A DNA stretch of 37,796 bases from a virus. The position numbers were made by a program, and so were the translations under genes. The notes under the pieces were generated by a model. It saw nothing but the letters and a program-made list of their open reading frames with translations. It was not told where the DNA came from and made no database searches. The DNA lies in the IMG/VR virus record IMGVR_UViG_3300012964_000028, positions 1 through 37,796 of that record. The stretch is one strand, 5' to 3'. This document shows positions 1-6,236 of the stretch, piece after piece; position 1 is the first letter of the stretch; every line of letters starts with the position of its first letter.

Positions 1-70
1 CGACCTTAATAATTCGATCATCGCCATATCGGAGTTTGTTGTCCGAGGCTGCAAAATACCAAGCTTTCAT
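1..70 (-). CDS. Partial phage protein, DUF7666-like N-terminus
   Basis: The gene starts at ATG 70 and runs off the left edge, so only about 23 residues are visible, beginning MKAWYFAASDNKLRYGDDR. I recognise this opening as that of a widespread phage protein family (DUF7666 type), whose function is unknown. A GGAAAGGTG ribosome site lies just upstream. The start overlaps the stop of the preceding gene (ATGA), so translation is probably coupled. The family call rests on this short stretch only. Confidence 0.6.
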   Translation of the reverse strand, partial: MKAWYFAASDNKLRYGDDRIIKV

Positions 71-228
71 TTTTTCACCTTTCCAACACAGCAATTTGTG
101 CCGATTACCCAGATTCGGGAAATTGTGCTACGTGGTTGCATGTCAATCACTTTCTGTGCGGAAACATATGTACTAGCACGGGTAACATACAGCGTATTGC
201 CAAGCACGGTAGTGATTTCGTAGATCAT
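67..228 (-). CDS. Hypothetical 53-residue protein
   Basis: The ORF runs from ATG 228 to TGA 67-69 and encodes MIYEITTVLGNTLYVTRAST and so on. It ends in a basic GKVKK tail and has two adjacent cysteines near the end. Both ends overlap neighbouring genes by ATGA, which is typical of packed phage early operons and is the main support that it is real. I see no family motif. It probably belongs to the leftward early cluster of small accessory proteins. Confidence 0.6.
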   Translation of the reverse strand: MIYEITTVLGNTLYVTRASTYVSAQKVIDMQPRSTISRIWVIGTNCCVGKVKK

Positions 229-398
229 GCTACATTACTCCAAACTGGTTGTTTAACATTGAGTTTCTTCACGTACCCGTGACCGACCTTCTTTACTGCA
301 CGAATTGCAGCATCGAGGGATTTAAATGGATTGATACGAACAGCACGGACTTGTGCGTACCCATAACCATTATCGACAAACGTCATTGCGTAGTACAT
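225..398 (-). CDS. Hypothetical 57-residue protein
   Basis: The ORF runs from ATG 398 to the TGA that overlaps the next start. It opens MYYAMTFVDNGYGYAQVRAV. An AAGAGGAGT ribosome site stands at a good distance upstream. The protein is rich in Tyr and Val with a basic middle (RAVKKVGHGYVKK). No known family is recognised. The tRNA gene lies immediately upstream, so this ORF would be read from a transcript that also carries the tRNA. Confidence 0.65.
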   Translation of the reverse strand: MYYAMTFVDNGYGYAQVRAVRINPFKSLDAAIRAVKKVGHGYVKKLNVKQPVWSNVA

Positions 399-419
399 TG
401 CACGGACTCCTCTTTAAAT

Positions 420-494
420 TGGTGGGCCTGAAGGGAATCGAACCCAATTCCAGCGATTATGAGTCGCTCGCTTTTACCAATAAGCTACAGGCCC
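420..494 (-). tRNA. tRNA-Met or tRNA-Ile2 (anticodon CAT)
   Basis: Read on the - strand, the acceptor GGGCCTG pairs with CAGGCCC and is followed by A73 and an encoded CCA (420-422). The D-stem is GCTT/AAGC. The anticodon stem AGCGA/TCGCT closes the loop CTCATAA, giving CAT. The T-arm has the expected GGGTTCGATTCCC core, but its outer two pairs do not match. CAT reads Met, or Ile AUA if the C is modified to lysidine. A73 fits either. It does not look like an initiator, since the first acceptor pair is a normal G-C. Confidence 0.85.
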
Positions 495-501
495 GGTAGG
501 T

Positions 502-642
502 TTAAATTTCCCGGTGGAGACTAGAGCGATAGGGAAAAGCAAGACAAGAATACCACCTATCCATATACCAATCATCATTAAACCGCTCTGCTTTCGCGAC
601 AGCAAGACGCACAGCTTGAGCAAAAGAATTAGTTTTTTGCAT
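502..642 (-). CDS. Hypothetical 46-residue protein
   Basis: The ORF runs from ATG 642 to TAA 502-504, opening MQKTNSFAQAVRLAVAKAER. The ribosome site AAAAGGGG lies about 6 bases upstream. The N-terminal half looks helical, and a Trp/Tyr-rich stretch (WYMDRWYS) follows. It sits between the 163-residue protein and the tRNA in the same leftward unit. I do not recognise a family. The good ribosome site and position support it. Confidence 0.5.
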   Translation of the reverse strand: MQKTNSFAQAVRLAVAKAERFNDDWYMDRWYSCLAFPYRSSLHREI

Positions 643-734
643 ACAAACCCCTTTTGTCAGTGGAAAAAGCACAAGACACTAGCGCGTTTACTAATGCCTT
701 GTACTGTTACACTTCTTGTTTCGGTGCGCTTTCG

Positions 735-1226
735 TTATGCGGCTTCTTTAGCCGGAATCATTTCGGAAAGCTTGGCCAACAGTTCCGAGTGTTCCACTGG
801 CTTGCCGTCCTTATTGAATTTAGCCGCACGTTTCATGATGGAAAGAATCGCCTTTTGTACATCATACACAGAAGCCGGAGCAATCTCTTTCGTGTAGGTG
901 TAGAACGGTTGATCGTCGGCATACGGCAGAATATCCGTACCGCTAATGACTTCCCCGTCGATCTTTAGTTCTTTCTTACCCGCATACTCAAGGGTATTGT
1001 CTTTCGTGTTACGGCGAACCATACCAAAGTCAAGAAACCACACAACCAGCGCCTCTTTCCGCATGGAAGCGGATAGGGCTGAAGTCAGTTGATTAACAAA
1101 GTTACTGTTGCCGTGAACGTTGACTTGCTCCAAGGCAAACATTGCTGATTCATGAATCAGGGTATCAGCTTTCTTACCCATAGTTGCAATTGCTTTGACG
1201 TTCTTTTGAAACTGTTTGATTTCCAT
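735..1226 (-). CDS. Phage hypothetical protein, 163 residues
   Basis: The product opens MEIKQFQKNVKAIATMGKKA. It contains a stretch LIHESAMFALEQVNVHGNSN followed by a conserved-looking RKEALVVWFLDFG. Similar proteins with an IHESAxFALEQ and KALVxWLxxFG layout are common in early regions of podophages and siphophages, with no known function. The C-terminal part (from about residue 110) is predicted helical and ends PAKEAA. The ribosome site AAAGGATAACATT precedes ATG 1226 and overlaps the stop of the upstream small gene. This is the largest gene of the leftward cluster and probably early expressed. Confidence 0.8.
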   Translation of the reverse strand: MEIKQFQKNVKAIATMGKKADTLIHESAMFALEQVNVHGNSNFVNQLTSALSASMRKEALVVWFLDFGMVRRNTKDNTLEYAGKKELKIDGEVISGTDILPYADDQPFYTYTKEIAPASVYDVQKAILSIMKRAAKFNKDGKPVEHSELLAKLSEMIPAKEAA

Positions 1227-1230
1227 AATG

Positions 1231-1377
1231 TTATCCTTTCAGTTGAGTATTAAGTTTTTGAATCTGGTATTTATTCAATACCTTTACCTTGCTGGTGCGA
1301 TGGGTTACTTTACGAATACGAGACATGCGCCGCGAACCCGACAACGGAACATGACCATAGTGATTATGGATTCTCAT
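1231..1377 (-). CDS. Hypothetical basic 48-residue protein
   Basis: The ORF starts at ATG 1377 and opens MRIHNHYGHVPLSGSRRMSR. It is strongly basic, with many Arg, Lys and His, and ends QKLNTQLKG. Its stop lies 5 bases before the start of the 163-residue gene, and its last codons supply that gene's ribosome site. It appears to be the first gene of the leftward operon. The charge would suit nucleic acid binding, but no motif supports that. The ribosome site (GGAAAGG) is rather far from the start. Confidence 0.5.
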   Translation of the reverse strand: MRIHNHYGHVPLSGSRRMSRIRKVTHRTSKVKVLNKYQIQKLNTQLKG

Positions 1378-1397
1378 GGTGTGACCGACCTTTCCGC

Positions 1398-1492
1398 GAA
1401 TGGCTTGCGCTCGATTCGCTCTAGTTTACCGGCCTACCCTGCTAGTGCTAACAGGATAGGACTGTATTCTATGAATGGCTTGCGCTCGATTC
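1398..1492. repeat. Direct repeat, two 20-base copies
   Basis: GAATGGCTTGCGCTCGATTC occurs at 1398-1417 and again, exactly, at 1473-1492. The start points are 75 bases apart, and the 1433-1460 hairpin lies between them. Each copy begins GAAT and ends ATTC, so each could fold on itself. The pair may be part of the structured RNA or a duplicated protein-binding site. Confidence 0.85.
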
Positions 1493-1985
1493 ATTACAGT
1501 AATAAGGCGGATTCCTGTTACAAGAAATCGGGGATGTTACACGATTATTAATCGTACCCGTCGAAACAGAGCTGCCTTCACCGTGGAACACTAGTACAAA
1601 AGTACTATAGCCCTTTAGGTGTCTCTGTCCAAGTTAGTCCCTAGCTAGACTAGTCCTTTCGAACTAGCGCCCCTCACCGTTATAGATATTGGGGTCACAT
1701 GCCGTACGGTATTCACTTGTTTGTCGCCCTTACTTTGTTAGCCTGTAGTATGCAGGTAAAGCATTAGAACATGAAACAGAAACTAATGCAAGGGCCTATG
1801 CTATCGCTCCCTGCCACGTACCTAGGCTAGTCACAAAGGACATTAGATCATAAGGCTTGTGGTGTGCTTCAAGGTAGTACCCTTGTTATCGGATAGCGCG
1901 GAGTATTGGCCGCCGTCCTATTTCACCCGATGCCTGACATAGAGCAGAAGGCGTGCCAGGAGCGCCCTCCGCTGTGCTGCGGTGC
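1398..1985. ncRNA. Candidate large structured noncoding RNA
   Basis: No convincing ORF is found on either strand, and the base composition is nearer 50% GC than the AT-rich DNA to its right. At least ten local hairpins stand in a row: 1433-1460 (CCTA, CCTG / CAGG, TAGG), 1499-1521, 1541-1555 (ACGATT/AATCGT), 1592-1607 (TAGTAC/GTACTA), 1650-1667 (CTAGT/ACTAG), 1733-1761, 1761-1789 (GCATTAG/CTAATGC), 1794-1827 (GCCTA/TAGGC), 1870-1885 (CAAGG/CCTTG) and 1969-1982 (CCGC/GCGG). ACAGAG 1566-1571 can pair with CTCTGT 1623-1628 around the 1592 hairpin, giving a branched fold. Strand and exact ends are unknown. No named RNA class is recognised. Large phage RNAs such as GOLLD are a precedent for the setting, not an identification. 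Confidence 0.45.
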
Positions 1986-2120
1986 ACTAACTACTTGAAT
2001 ATAAAAGAAAAGAAATAATATACACGAAGCATCAAGAATTGGCATAGAGTTTGCTTGGGTGACGTACAACGGCACAATGTGACGCTTTTTGCGGTATGTT
2101 TGAATATCAGGGAATACAGA

Positions 2121-2168
2121 TGTTGTAAAAAAGAGACAAGTATTTGATTGTGTTGTATAAATACAACA
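2121..2168. promoter_or_regulatory. Operator-like inverted repeat with an extra half-site
   Basis: TGTTGTA at 2151-2157, then TAAA, then TACAACA at 2162-2168 form a perfect 7-base inverted repeat of 18 bases in all. A further direct copy of TGTTGTA lies at 2121-2127. The same heptamer recurs at 2540-2546 and 2577-2583 around the likely rightward promoter. Symmetry and recurrence suggest a repressor or replication-protein site, but a hairpin is equally possible. Confidence 0.4.
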
Positions 2169-2282
2169 ATGATAGCGTTATATATGAGTGGATATAACGG
2201 TAAGTGAGTGCAAACTAGGGAGATAGTGTATTTCACACACTAACTAATAAACTAATATATTTATATACTTATATACTTAAAA

Positions 2283-2303
2283 GGGGTATAAGGGGGGAGG
2301 GGG
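2283..2303 (+). other. G-rich tract
   Basis: The + strand has runs of 4, 6 and 5 G within 21 bases (2283-2286, 2292-2297, 2299-2303) directly after an AT-rich stretch of about 35 bases. A three-run tract could form a two-layer G-quadruplex at most. It could also mark a replication origin or transcription pause, but nothing in the sequence decides this. Confidence 0.35.
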
Positions 2304-2340
2304 TAGGAGATTTATAGTGCACTACAACTAAAAAATATCT

Positions 2341-2378
2341 CCAAGAAAATACGATATTCCTTCGGAATGTTTTCTTGG
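2341..2378 (-). terminator. Long hairpin, possible leftward terminator
   Basis: CCAAGAAAA (2341-2349) pairs perfectly with TTTTCTTGG (2370-2378). Inside it, ATTCC/GGAAT (2356-2368) closes a 3-base loop. On the - strand the stem is followed after five bases by a run of six T (2330-2335 complemented), which fits a terminator for leftward transcripts. On the + strand no T-run follows. It may instead be part of a structured leader. Confidence 0.35.
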
Positions 2379-2413
2379 TGAGAGTAACGATGAAAATCAC
2401 AGATTCCGGGGGA

Positions 2414-2461
2414 GGTTCCCTTGAAAGTATGATAATACTTTTAAGGAGGGGTGGAACCCCT
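2414..2461. promoter_or_regulatory. Hairpins with mutually exclusive pairing
   Basis: A 12-pair stem with one G-T wobble spans 2419-2446 (CCTTGAAAGTAT with ATACTTTTAAGG, loop GATA). Directly after it, AGGGGT/ACCCCT forms a hairpin at 2447-2461. GGTTCC (2414-2419) can instead pair with GGAACC (2453-2458), which would open the second hairpin. Such alternatives are typical of RNA switches, but the element lies upstream of the likely rightward promoter, so its transcript is uncertain. Confidence 0.35.
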
Positions 2462-2541
2462 AGGTTTGCTCGGGTTGTTGGACCCTCGCTTATTCGTCGA
2501 TGTCTTCGTCTTAGTCTATTGACTTAGATATATTACATATG

Positions 2542-2571
2542 TTGTATTTCAAGTAAAAAGTATGGTACAAT
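2542..2571 (+). promoter_or_regulatory. Likely sigma70-type promoter for the late + strand operon
   Basis: TTGTAT (2542-2547) and TACAAT (2566-2571) are 18 bases apart, and TG at 2563-2564 gives an extended -10. The element TATGGTACAATA resembles TATGGTATAATA at 13001-13010, upstream of the scaffold and capsid genes. It would give a leader of about 240 bases before the first late gene. Two TGTTGTA heptamers overlap or flank it. Confidence 0.5.
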
Positions 2572-2606
2572 ATAGTTGTTGTATAGATTAGTAGAAAACA
2601 ACAAAA

Positions 2607-2632
2607 GCTACCTGACAACAAAGGCAGGTAGC
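2607..2632 (+). promoter_or_regulatory. Perfect 8-pair leader hairpin
   Basis: GCTACCTG (2607-2614) pairs with CAGGTAGC (2625-2632) around a 10-base loop, ACAACAAAGG. It lies in the predicted 5' leader of the late operon, about 35 bases after the likely promoter. No T-run follows, so it is not a standard terminator. It could stabilise the mRNA 5' end or bind a protein. Confidence 0.45.
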
Positions 2633-2759
2633 GATTAAAGTTGATTGTACCACTAAAGTGGAATTTCGAGGCAAACTCTATCTTTAAAAAAGATAAGAAT
2701 TAATAGTAACAGCATTCACTCGAAGAGATCCGTACATACGTACGGTCTTCTCGTTCACA

Positions 2760-2821
2760 AACCCACAGTAGATGCGGGTTGAAAATCGAAAACCCGCCCT
2801 ACTGCAAGGAGTTTTTTTTTG
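2760..2821 (+). promoter_or_regulatory. Hairpin leader with T-run, overlapping the ribosome site of the first late gene
   Basis: CAGTAG (2766-2771) pairs with CTACTG (2799-2804), and inside it GCGGGTT (2774-2780) pairs with AACCCGC (2791-2797). AACCC at 2760-2764 can pair instead with GGGTT (2776-2780), which would break the main hairpin. One base after the hairpin come AAGGAG (2806-2811), nine T (2812-2820) and the TTG start at 2819. The hairpin plus T-run resembles an attenuator fused to a ribosome site. Confidence 0.5.
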
Positions 2822-3361
2822 AAAGAACCAAAACCAATTAAATACACTTCCTCGGACTTACTAGATGTCCTCGGAAGATATCGTACTGTTTCTCTATTTC
2901 TTGAGAATCATCGAGAGGTGGATAAGTATCCACCGTTCTTCACTCTTAAAGATGAAGATGTTGTTCGGGATAATATTCTTTATCCTTCACTAAAAAAGAT
3001 CTATTTCTCGTATTCTCACATTCCGGGTTTCGAATACGAATTTGCAGTTGATATCTTCTTCTCTTGGGATCATTGGATCAAACTTACCGAGGAAAGTGTT
3101 CTTCGTACCAAGTTCAAAGAGTGGAGAGATGAACTTGAGATTAAACTGAAAGCACAAGCTATTCGTTCTCTGATTGAAGTTTCGAAGATTCCAGATCCAA
3201 AGGGAGTAGCTGCAGCTAAATATCTCGCAGAGAAAGGATATGTCTCTCGAAAAGGCCGTCCCTCCAAAGAAGAGCTGGAGCGTCAGCGGAAGCAGGACGC
3301 AGCAGTTCGAGAGAATCTCGATGCCGATATGGCTCGTTTAAATATCAGTGTTGTTAAATAG
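2819..3361 (+). CDS. Putative terminase small subunit
   Basis: A 180-residue protein starts at TTG 2819 with AAGGAG seven bases upstream. The C-terminal third has KGRPSKEELERQRKQDAAVR and a helical acidic-basic tail (about residues 138-180). Such GRPSKEE-type tails are frequent in small terminases and related DNA-binding proteins of podo- and myophages. The centre (FKEWRDELEIKLKAQAIRSL) is predicted coiled or helical, followed by a region with helix-turn-helix character (DPKGVAAAKYLAEKGY). It is the first + strand gene, about 6 kb before TerL. The small terminase would recognise phage DNA for packaging. The call rests on composition and position, since small terminases diverge strongly. Confidence 0.5.
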   Translation: MKEPKPIKYTSSDLLDVLGRYRTVSLFLENHREVDKYPPFFTLKDEDVVRDNILYPSLKKIYFSYSHIPGFEYEFAVDIFFSWDHWIKLTEESVLRTKFKEWRDELEIKLKAQAIRSLIEVSKIPDPKGVAAAKYLAEKGYVSRKGRPSKEELERQRKQDAAVRENLDADMARLNISVVK

Positions 3362-3383
3362 CGCCCAACTATAAGGAAAAGAA

Positions 3384-3719
3384 ATGTCAATACATAGTAT
3401 CAATGATCGTCGTCACTATCAAACAGCGTTTGTAAATCCGTCTACAGCGACGGATACGGCAGTAGTTGCTGCTGCAGGCACCAACGCCACGATTCGAGTC
3501 CACGCGGTAGCTGTTGTAGCTGCCGGTGCAAATAGTGTTTATTTCAAAAGTGCTTCTACCGCCATCTGTGGTACAATGGCTCTTGCAGCTAATGGTGGTT
3601 TTGTTCTACCCTACAATCCAGAAGGTTGGTTTGTTACAGCAGCCAATGAAGCTCTTAATCTTACAACCAGTGCTGCTGTAGCTACGGGTTGTACTGTTGT
3701 CTATTCAGTGGAGCAATAA
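3384..3719 (+). CDS. Small beta-rich virion-type protein
   Basis: A 111-residue protein opens MSIHSINDRRHYQTAFVNPS. It is rich in Ala, Thr, Val and Gly and low in charge, with alternating beta-strand patterns (TIRVHAVAVVAAGANSVYFK) and an ending TVVYSVEQ. It looks like the small all-beta proteins that decorate capsids or tails in podophages. The ribosome site AAGGAAA precedes ATG 3384. It stands at the head of a group of similar small beta proteins between the putative small terminase and the tail fibre. Exact role unknown. Confidence 0.65.
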   Translation: MSIHSINDRRHYQTAFVNPSTATDTAVVAAAGTNATIRVHAVAVVAAGANSVYFKSASTAICGTMALAANGGFVLPYNPEGWFVTAANEALNLTTSAAVATGCTVVYSVEQ

Positions 3720-3722
3720 ACA

Positions 3723-3968
3723 ATGTTAGGTATGATTACAGGTTTGTTTAAAACCAAAGAAGCAAAAACCAAGACGAAACTACAAAAGTCTGTTATCAAA
3801 GAAGTAACTATCAAACAGGCAGTCAAAGAACCATATTACCACGAAATTGTAGACAACGAAGTTCGAATCTACTCACGAAAAGAAGGTCTTGTTACAACTG
3901 TTAAAAGTGAGAAGCCTCTTGAAAAAGCTGTAGAACTTCTCGCAAAGTATAACGGAGGGAATACGTAA
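3723..3968 (+). CDS. Hypothetical basic 81-residue protein
   Basis: The product opens MLGMITGLFKTKEAKTKTKL. It has a Lys-rich N-terminus, then a compact middle (EPYYHEIVDNEVRIYSRKEG) and an amphipathic helix near the end (EKAVELLAKY). The start lies 3 bases after the preceding stop, with TGGAG as a weak ribosome site. Its stop overlaps the next ATG. It is translated within the late operon. No family is recognised. Confidence 0.6.
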   Translation: MLGMITGLFKTKEAKTKTKLQKSVIKEVTIKQAVKEPYYHEIVDNEVRIYSRKEGLVTTVKSEKPLEKAVELLAKYNGGNT

Positions 3969-4369
3969 TGGCTCTTGCTTTTGCAACTACTCTTCGAAAT
4001 AATATGTTGGATCAAATCAAGACTTCTCTTGATGCTGGAGTCGGAGCAGCACTTATTCGAATTTATGATGGAGTTCGTCCAGCAACAGGTGGTGCCGCTA
4101 CTACCCTTCTAGCTGAACTTACTTGTACAGATCCCTCTTCAGGTGCGGCTGCCAGTGGTGTCCTAACCTTTAGTTCGATTACACAAGACTCATCTGCAAA
4201 TGCTACCGGGACTGCTACTTGGTTTCGCATGGTAGATAGCACAGCTACTTTCGTCATGGATGGTAATGTAAGTACTTCCGGTAGCGATCTTAATCTGACC
4301 TCAGTTTCTATTGTTATTACTCAACCAGTATCAATTTCATCCGCAACAATTACCGCAGGAAACGCATAA
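3968..4369 (+). CDS. Phage structural-type protein, 133 residues
   Basis: The protein opens MALAFATTLRNNMLDQIKTS, where a short helix is followed by beta-rich sequence with IRIYDGVRPATGG. Proteins with this RNxMLDxI...IYxGxRPA layout are common beside tail-fibre genes of phages of Gram-negative bacteria and are presumed virion components. The ATG overlaps the stop of the previous gene. It is AT-rich, like most of the genome, and the GC-rich island begins right after it. Function is not established. Confidence 0.7.
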   Translation: MALAFATTLRNNMLDQIKTSLDAGVGAALIRIYDGVRPATGGAATTLLAELTCTDPSSGAAASGVLTFSSITQDSSANATGTATWFRMVDSTATFVMDGNVSTSGSDLNLTSVSIVITQPVSISSATITAGNA

Positions 4370-4372
4370 GAC

Positions 4373-4882
4373 ATGGCACTCTATCTAATTGCAAACGGCC
4401 CAGCCCCGACGACAGCAGCGCAAGCCGTTGTTACTACCGGCACGGCCATCAAAACGCTGTTGCAGCTTTCATCCAGCGCGACCAAGCCTTTCAAAGTGGT
4501 TGAATGGGGCATCTCGTTCGACGGATCGGCGGCGGCAACCCCGATCAAATGCGAGCTGGTGGAAACTGATGTTGCAGCGACCGTTACGGCGCACGTCACG
4601 GCGGGCATCGTCAAGCTTGATGGTGAGGCGTTGGCGGGCGGCGATCCCGTGACCAACTTGCTGCCAGTTGGTACGGCGGCGACTGGCTACACGGCGAGCG
4701 CTGAGGGCACGATCACCGCTACACGCATGCTTGATGTTCAGTTAATCGCGCCGACGAATCAGTACGTGAAACAGTTCCCGCTTGGCCGTGAGCCTGTGGT
4801 GCAGATTTCCAAGTTCGCTCGGATTCGCGTCACGGCTGGCACTGCGGTAAATGCTTACTGCTACATGATCGTCGAGATTTAA
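4373..4882 (+). CDS. Hypothetical beta-rich structural protein, GC-rich
   Basis: A 169-residue protein opens MALYLIANGPAPTTAAQAVV. It shows a beta-sandwich style pattern, with PFKVVEWGISFDGSAAATPI and an ending FARIRVTAGTAVNAYCYMIV. It is low in charge and has no signal peptide. The gene is clearly more GC-rich than the preceding one, with many GGC, GCG and CGG codons, so it probably came from another genome. It is likely a virion or receptor-related protein of the tail region. No precise family is identified. Confidence 0.65.
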   Translation: MALYLIANGPAPTTAAQAVVTTGTAIKTLLQLSSSATKPFKVVEWGISFDGSAAATPIKCELVETDVAATVTAHVTAGIVKLDGEALAGGDPVTNLLPVGTAATGYTASAEGTITATRMLDVQLIAPTNQYVKQFPLGREPVVQISKFARIRVTAGTAVNAYCYMIVEI

Positions 4883-4884
4883 TT

Positions 4885-5121
4885 TTGGCATCCATCACCC
4901 TGACCCGCACTAGCGAGTGCGCTACGCAAAATCACATTACGATTTCCGTGACGGGCGACGCAACGTATAACTGGCACACCACGATGGACGGCATTACCGC
5001 TCCGATCACTGAGGCAGACAAGGAAGCATTCTTGCGTGTGCTGCTACGAATCGCCAGAATCGGGCGCACTGACGCGCAAGTTCGAAATGCGCTTACCGCT
5101 GGCTACACGGTGACGATATGA
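4885..5121 (+). CDS. Hypothetical 78-residue protein
   Basis: The start is TTG 4885, only two bases after the previous stop. The product opens MASITLTRTSECATQNHITI and ends AGYTVTI. The N-terminal half looks beta-stranded and the C-terminal half helical (ADKEAFLRVLLRIARIGRTD). The end overlaps the next gene by ATGA. It lies in the GC-rich island and shares its codon use. The ribosome site is weak, so coupling to the upstream gene is likely. No family is recognised. Confidence 0.6.
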   Translation: MASITLTRTSECATQNHITISVTGDATYNWHTTMDGITAPITEADKEAFLRVLLRIARIGRTDAQVRNALTAGYTVTI

Positions 5122-6236
5122 GCTATGTCACGCTGCCCGGTCAAGGATTGATCCTGCCAGATCGCCCTCTGTTTACAAATCCCGCGCTCGGCTTTGCTAC
5201 CGCAGTTATCGACGCAACGGGTGAAAAGGTGGCGTTCATTGGCCACGTGTTCAACAAAGATCGTACGTCAAAAGACATTACGAAGATCGGCTTCAGGCCC
5301 GGCACCGTTGTTTCCGCAGGCGGGTCCGGCATTACGCTATCGCTGCAAAATGTTGACACCACGGCCGGACCGCCTGGACGTCCGGATGGGACGCAAGATC
5401 AAACTGTCGGATTCCTGCTATCTGCACTTACGAGCAGCACCTATTATCACAGCGCCGCGCTAAGCGCCAATCGAACTGTTGCGTTTGGCGAGCTGGTGGC
5501 GGTGGTGTTTGAGTACGATGTATCGGGTAGGCTCGGCGCTGATAGTTTGCAGATAAGTGGGATGACGCAACAGTTTACAGGTTCGCCGATTGGGCCGATC
5601 ACTTCGCTGTACGCTGGGGCCGCGTGGTCGCTGCAAACTATGCTGCCTAATGTCGTTTTCGAGTTTACGGACGGTACATTCGGCACGTTGAAAGGCAGTT
5701 ACCCGGTTAGCGGTTCGGCGACTATCTCTGACTGGAAAAGTGACTCGACACCAGACGAGCGCGCATTGCGTTTTCAAGTGGCCCACAAGTGCAAGATTGA
5801 CGGCGGATGGATTAGTGCATACGCGGCAACGGGTTGTAATTTCGACGTAGTCCTATACAACGGAACAACGCAAATGGCGTCTGTTTCCATAGATCAAAAT
5901 ATCATGGGGGCAGTGGGGATTAGCTATCTTACATTCGCTTTCGATGCTGAGTATGAGCTGCTGCCTGGCAATACGTATTACCTATCCATGAAGCCGACAA
6001 CTGTCACTAGCGGCGTGAATTTGGCCCATATTTCTGTCAACGCAAACGGGCATTTTCAAGCGCACCAAGGCGGCGTGGAGTTTTACGCAGCATCTCGTAC
6101 AGACGCGGGTGCGTGGACGGATGTGACCACTAACCGGCCAGTCATGGGTATCTGCATTAGTTCTGTTGACGACGGAGCGGGGGGCAGCGGTCCGGTCGGG
6201 CAAGCGCGGATCATCCAGAACATCGGGACGTACTAA
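5118..6236 (+). CDS. Large beta-rich tail or receptor-region protein
   Basis: A 372-residue protein opens MSYVTLPGQGLILPDRPLFT. It reads as repeated beta-sandwich sequence with little charge. Segments such as VAFIGHVFNKDRTSKDITKI and KCKIDGGWISAYAATGCNFD resemble two related jelly-roll-like halves of about 170 residues. It ends RIIQNIGTY. No enzymatic motif is visible. Its place between small structural genes and the tail fibre suggests a virion surface protein. It lies wholly in the GC-rich island, so it probably arrived with its neighbours. Receptor binding is inferred from context only. Confidence 0.6.
   Translation: MSYVTLPGQGLILPDRPLFTNPALGFATAVIDATGEKVAFIGHVFNKDRTSKDITKIGFRPGTVVSAGGSGITLSLQNVDTTAGPPGRPDGTQDQTVGFLLSALTSSTYYHSAALSANRTVAFGELVAVVFEYDVSGRLGADSLQISGMTQQFTGSPIGPITSLYAGAAWSLQTMLPNVVFEFTDGTFGTLKGSYPVSGSATISDWKSDSTPDERALRFQVAHKCKIDGGWISAYAATGCNFDVVLYNGTTQMASVSIDQNIMGAVGISYLTFAFDAEYELLPGNTYYLSMKPTTVTSGVNLAHISVNANGHFQAHQGGVEFYAASRTDAGAWTDVTTNRPVMGICISSVDDGAGGSGPVGQARIIQNIGTY

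Noticed and set aside
249-431. Rightward ORF of 60 codons at the left end
   Set aside because: It is the shadow of the 57-residue leftward gene and part of the tRNA. It has no ribosome site.
514-968. Two overlapping rightward ORFs of 127 and 104 codons
   Set aside because: Both are antisense to the 163- and 46-residue leftward genes, which have ribosome sites and packed overlaps.
1216-1551. Rightward ORF of 111 codons
   Set aside because: It lies opposite the 48-residue gene and covers both 20-base repeats and hairpins. The protein shows the repeat twice (NGLRSIR and NGLRSIH) only because of the DNA repeat.
1500-1990. Cobalamin riboswitch linked to the B12-dependent reductase
   Set aside because: I looked for the B12 box and the conserved core sequences on both strands and did not find them. 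The reductase gene is also about 28 kb away on another operon.
1991-2236. Leftward ORF of 81 codons in the divergent intergenic region
   Set aside because: It is Cys-, Leu- and Phe-rich with no family motif, has no ribosome site, and is crossed by the TGTTGTA inverted repeat. It looks like a chance ORF in AT-rich DNA.
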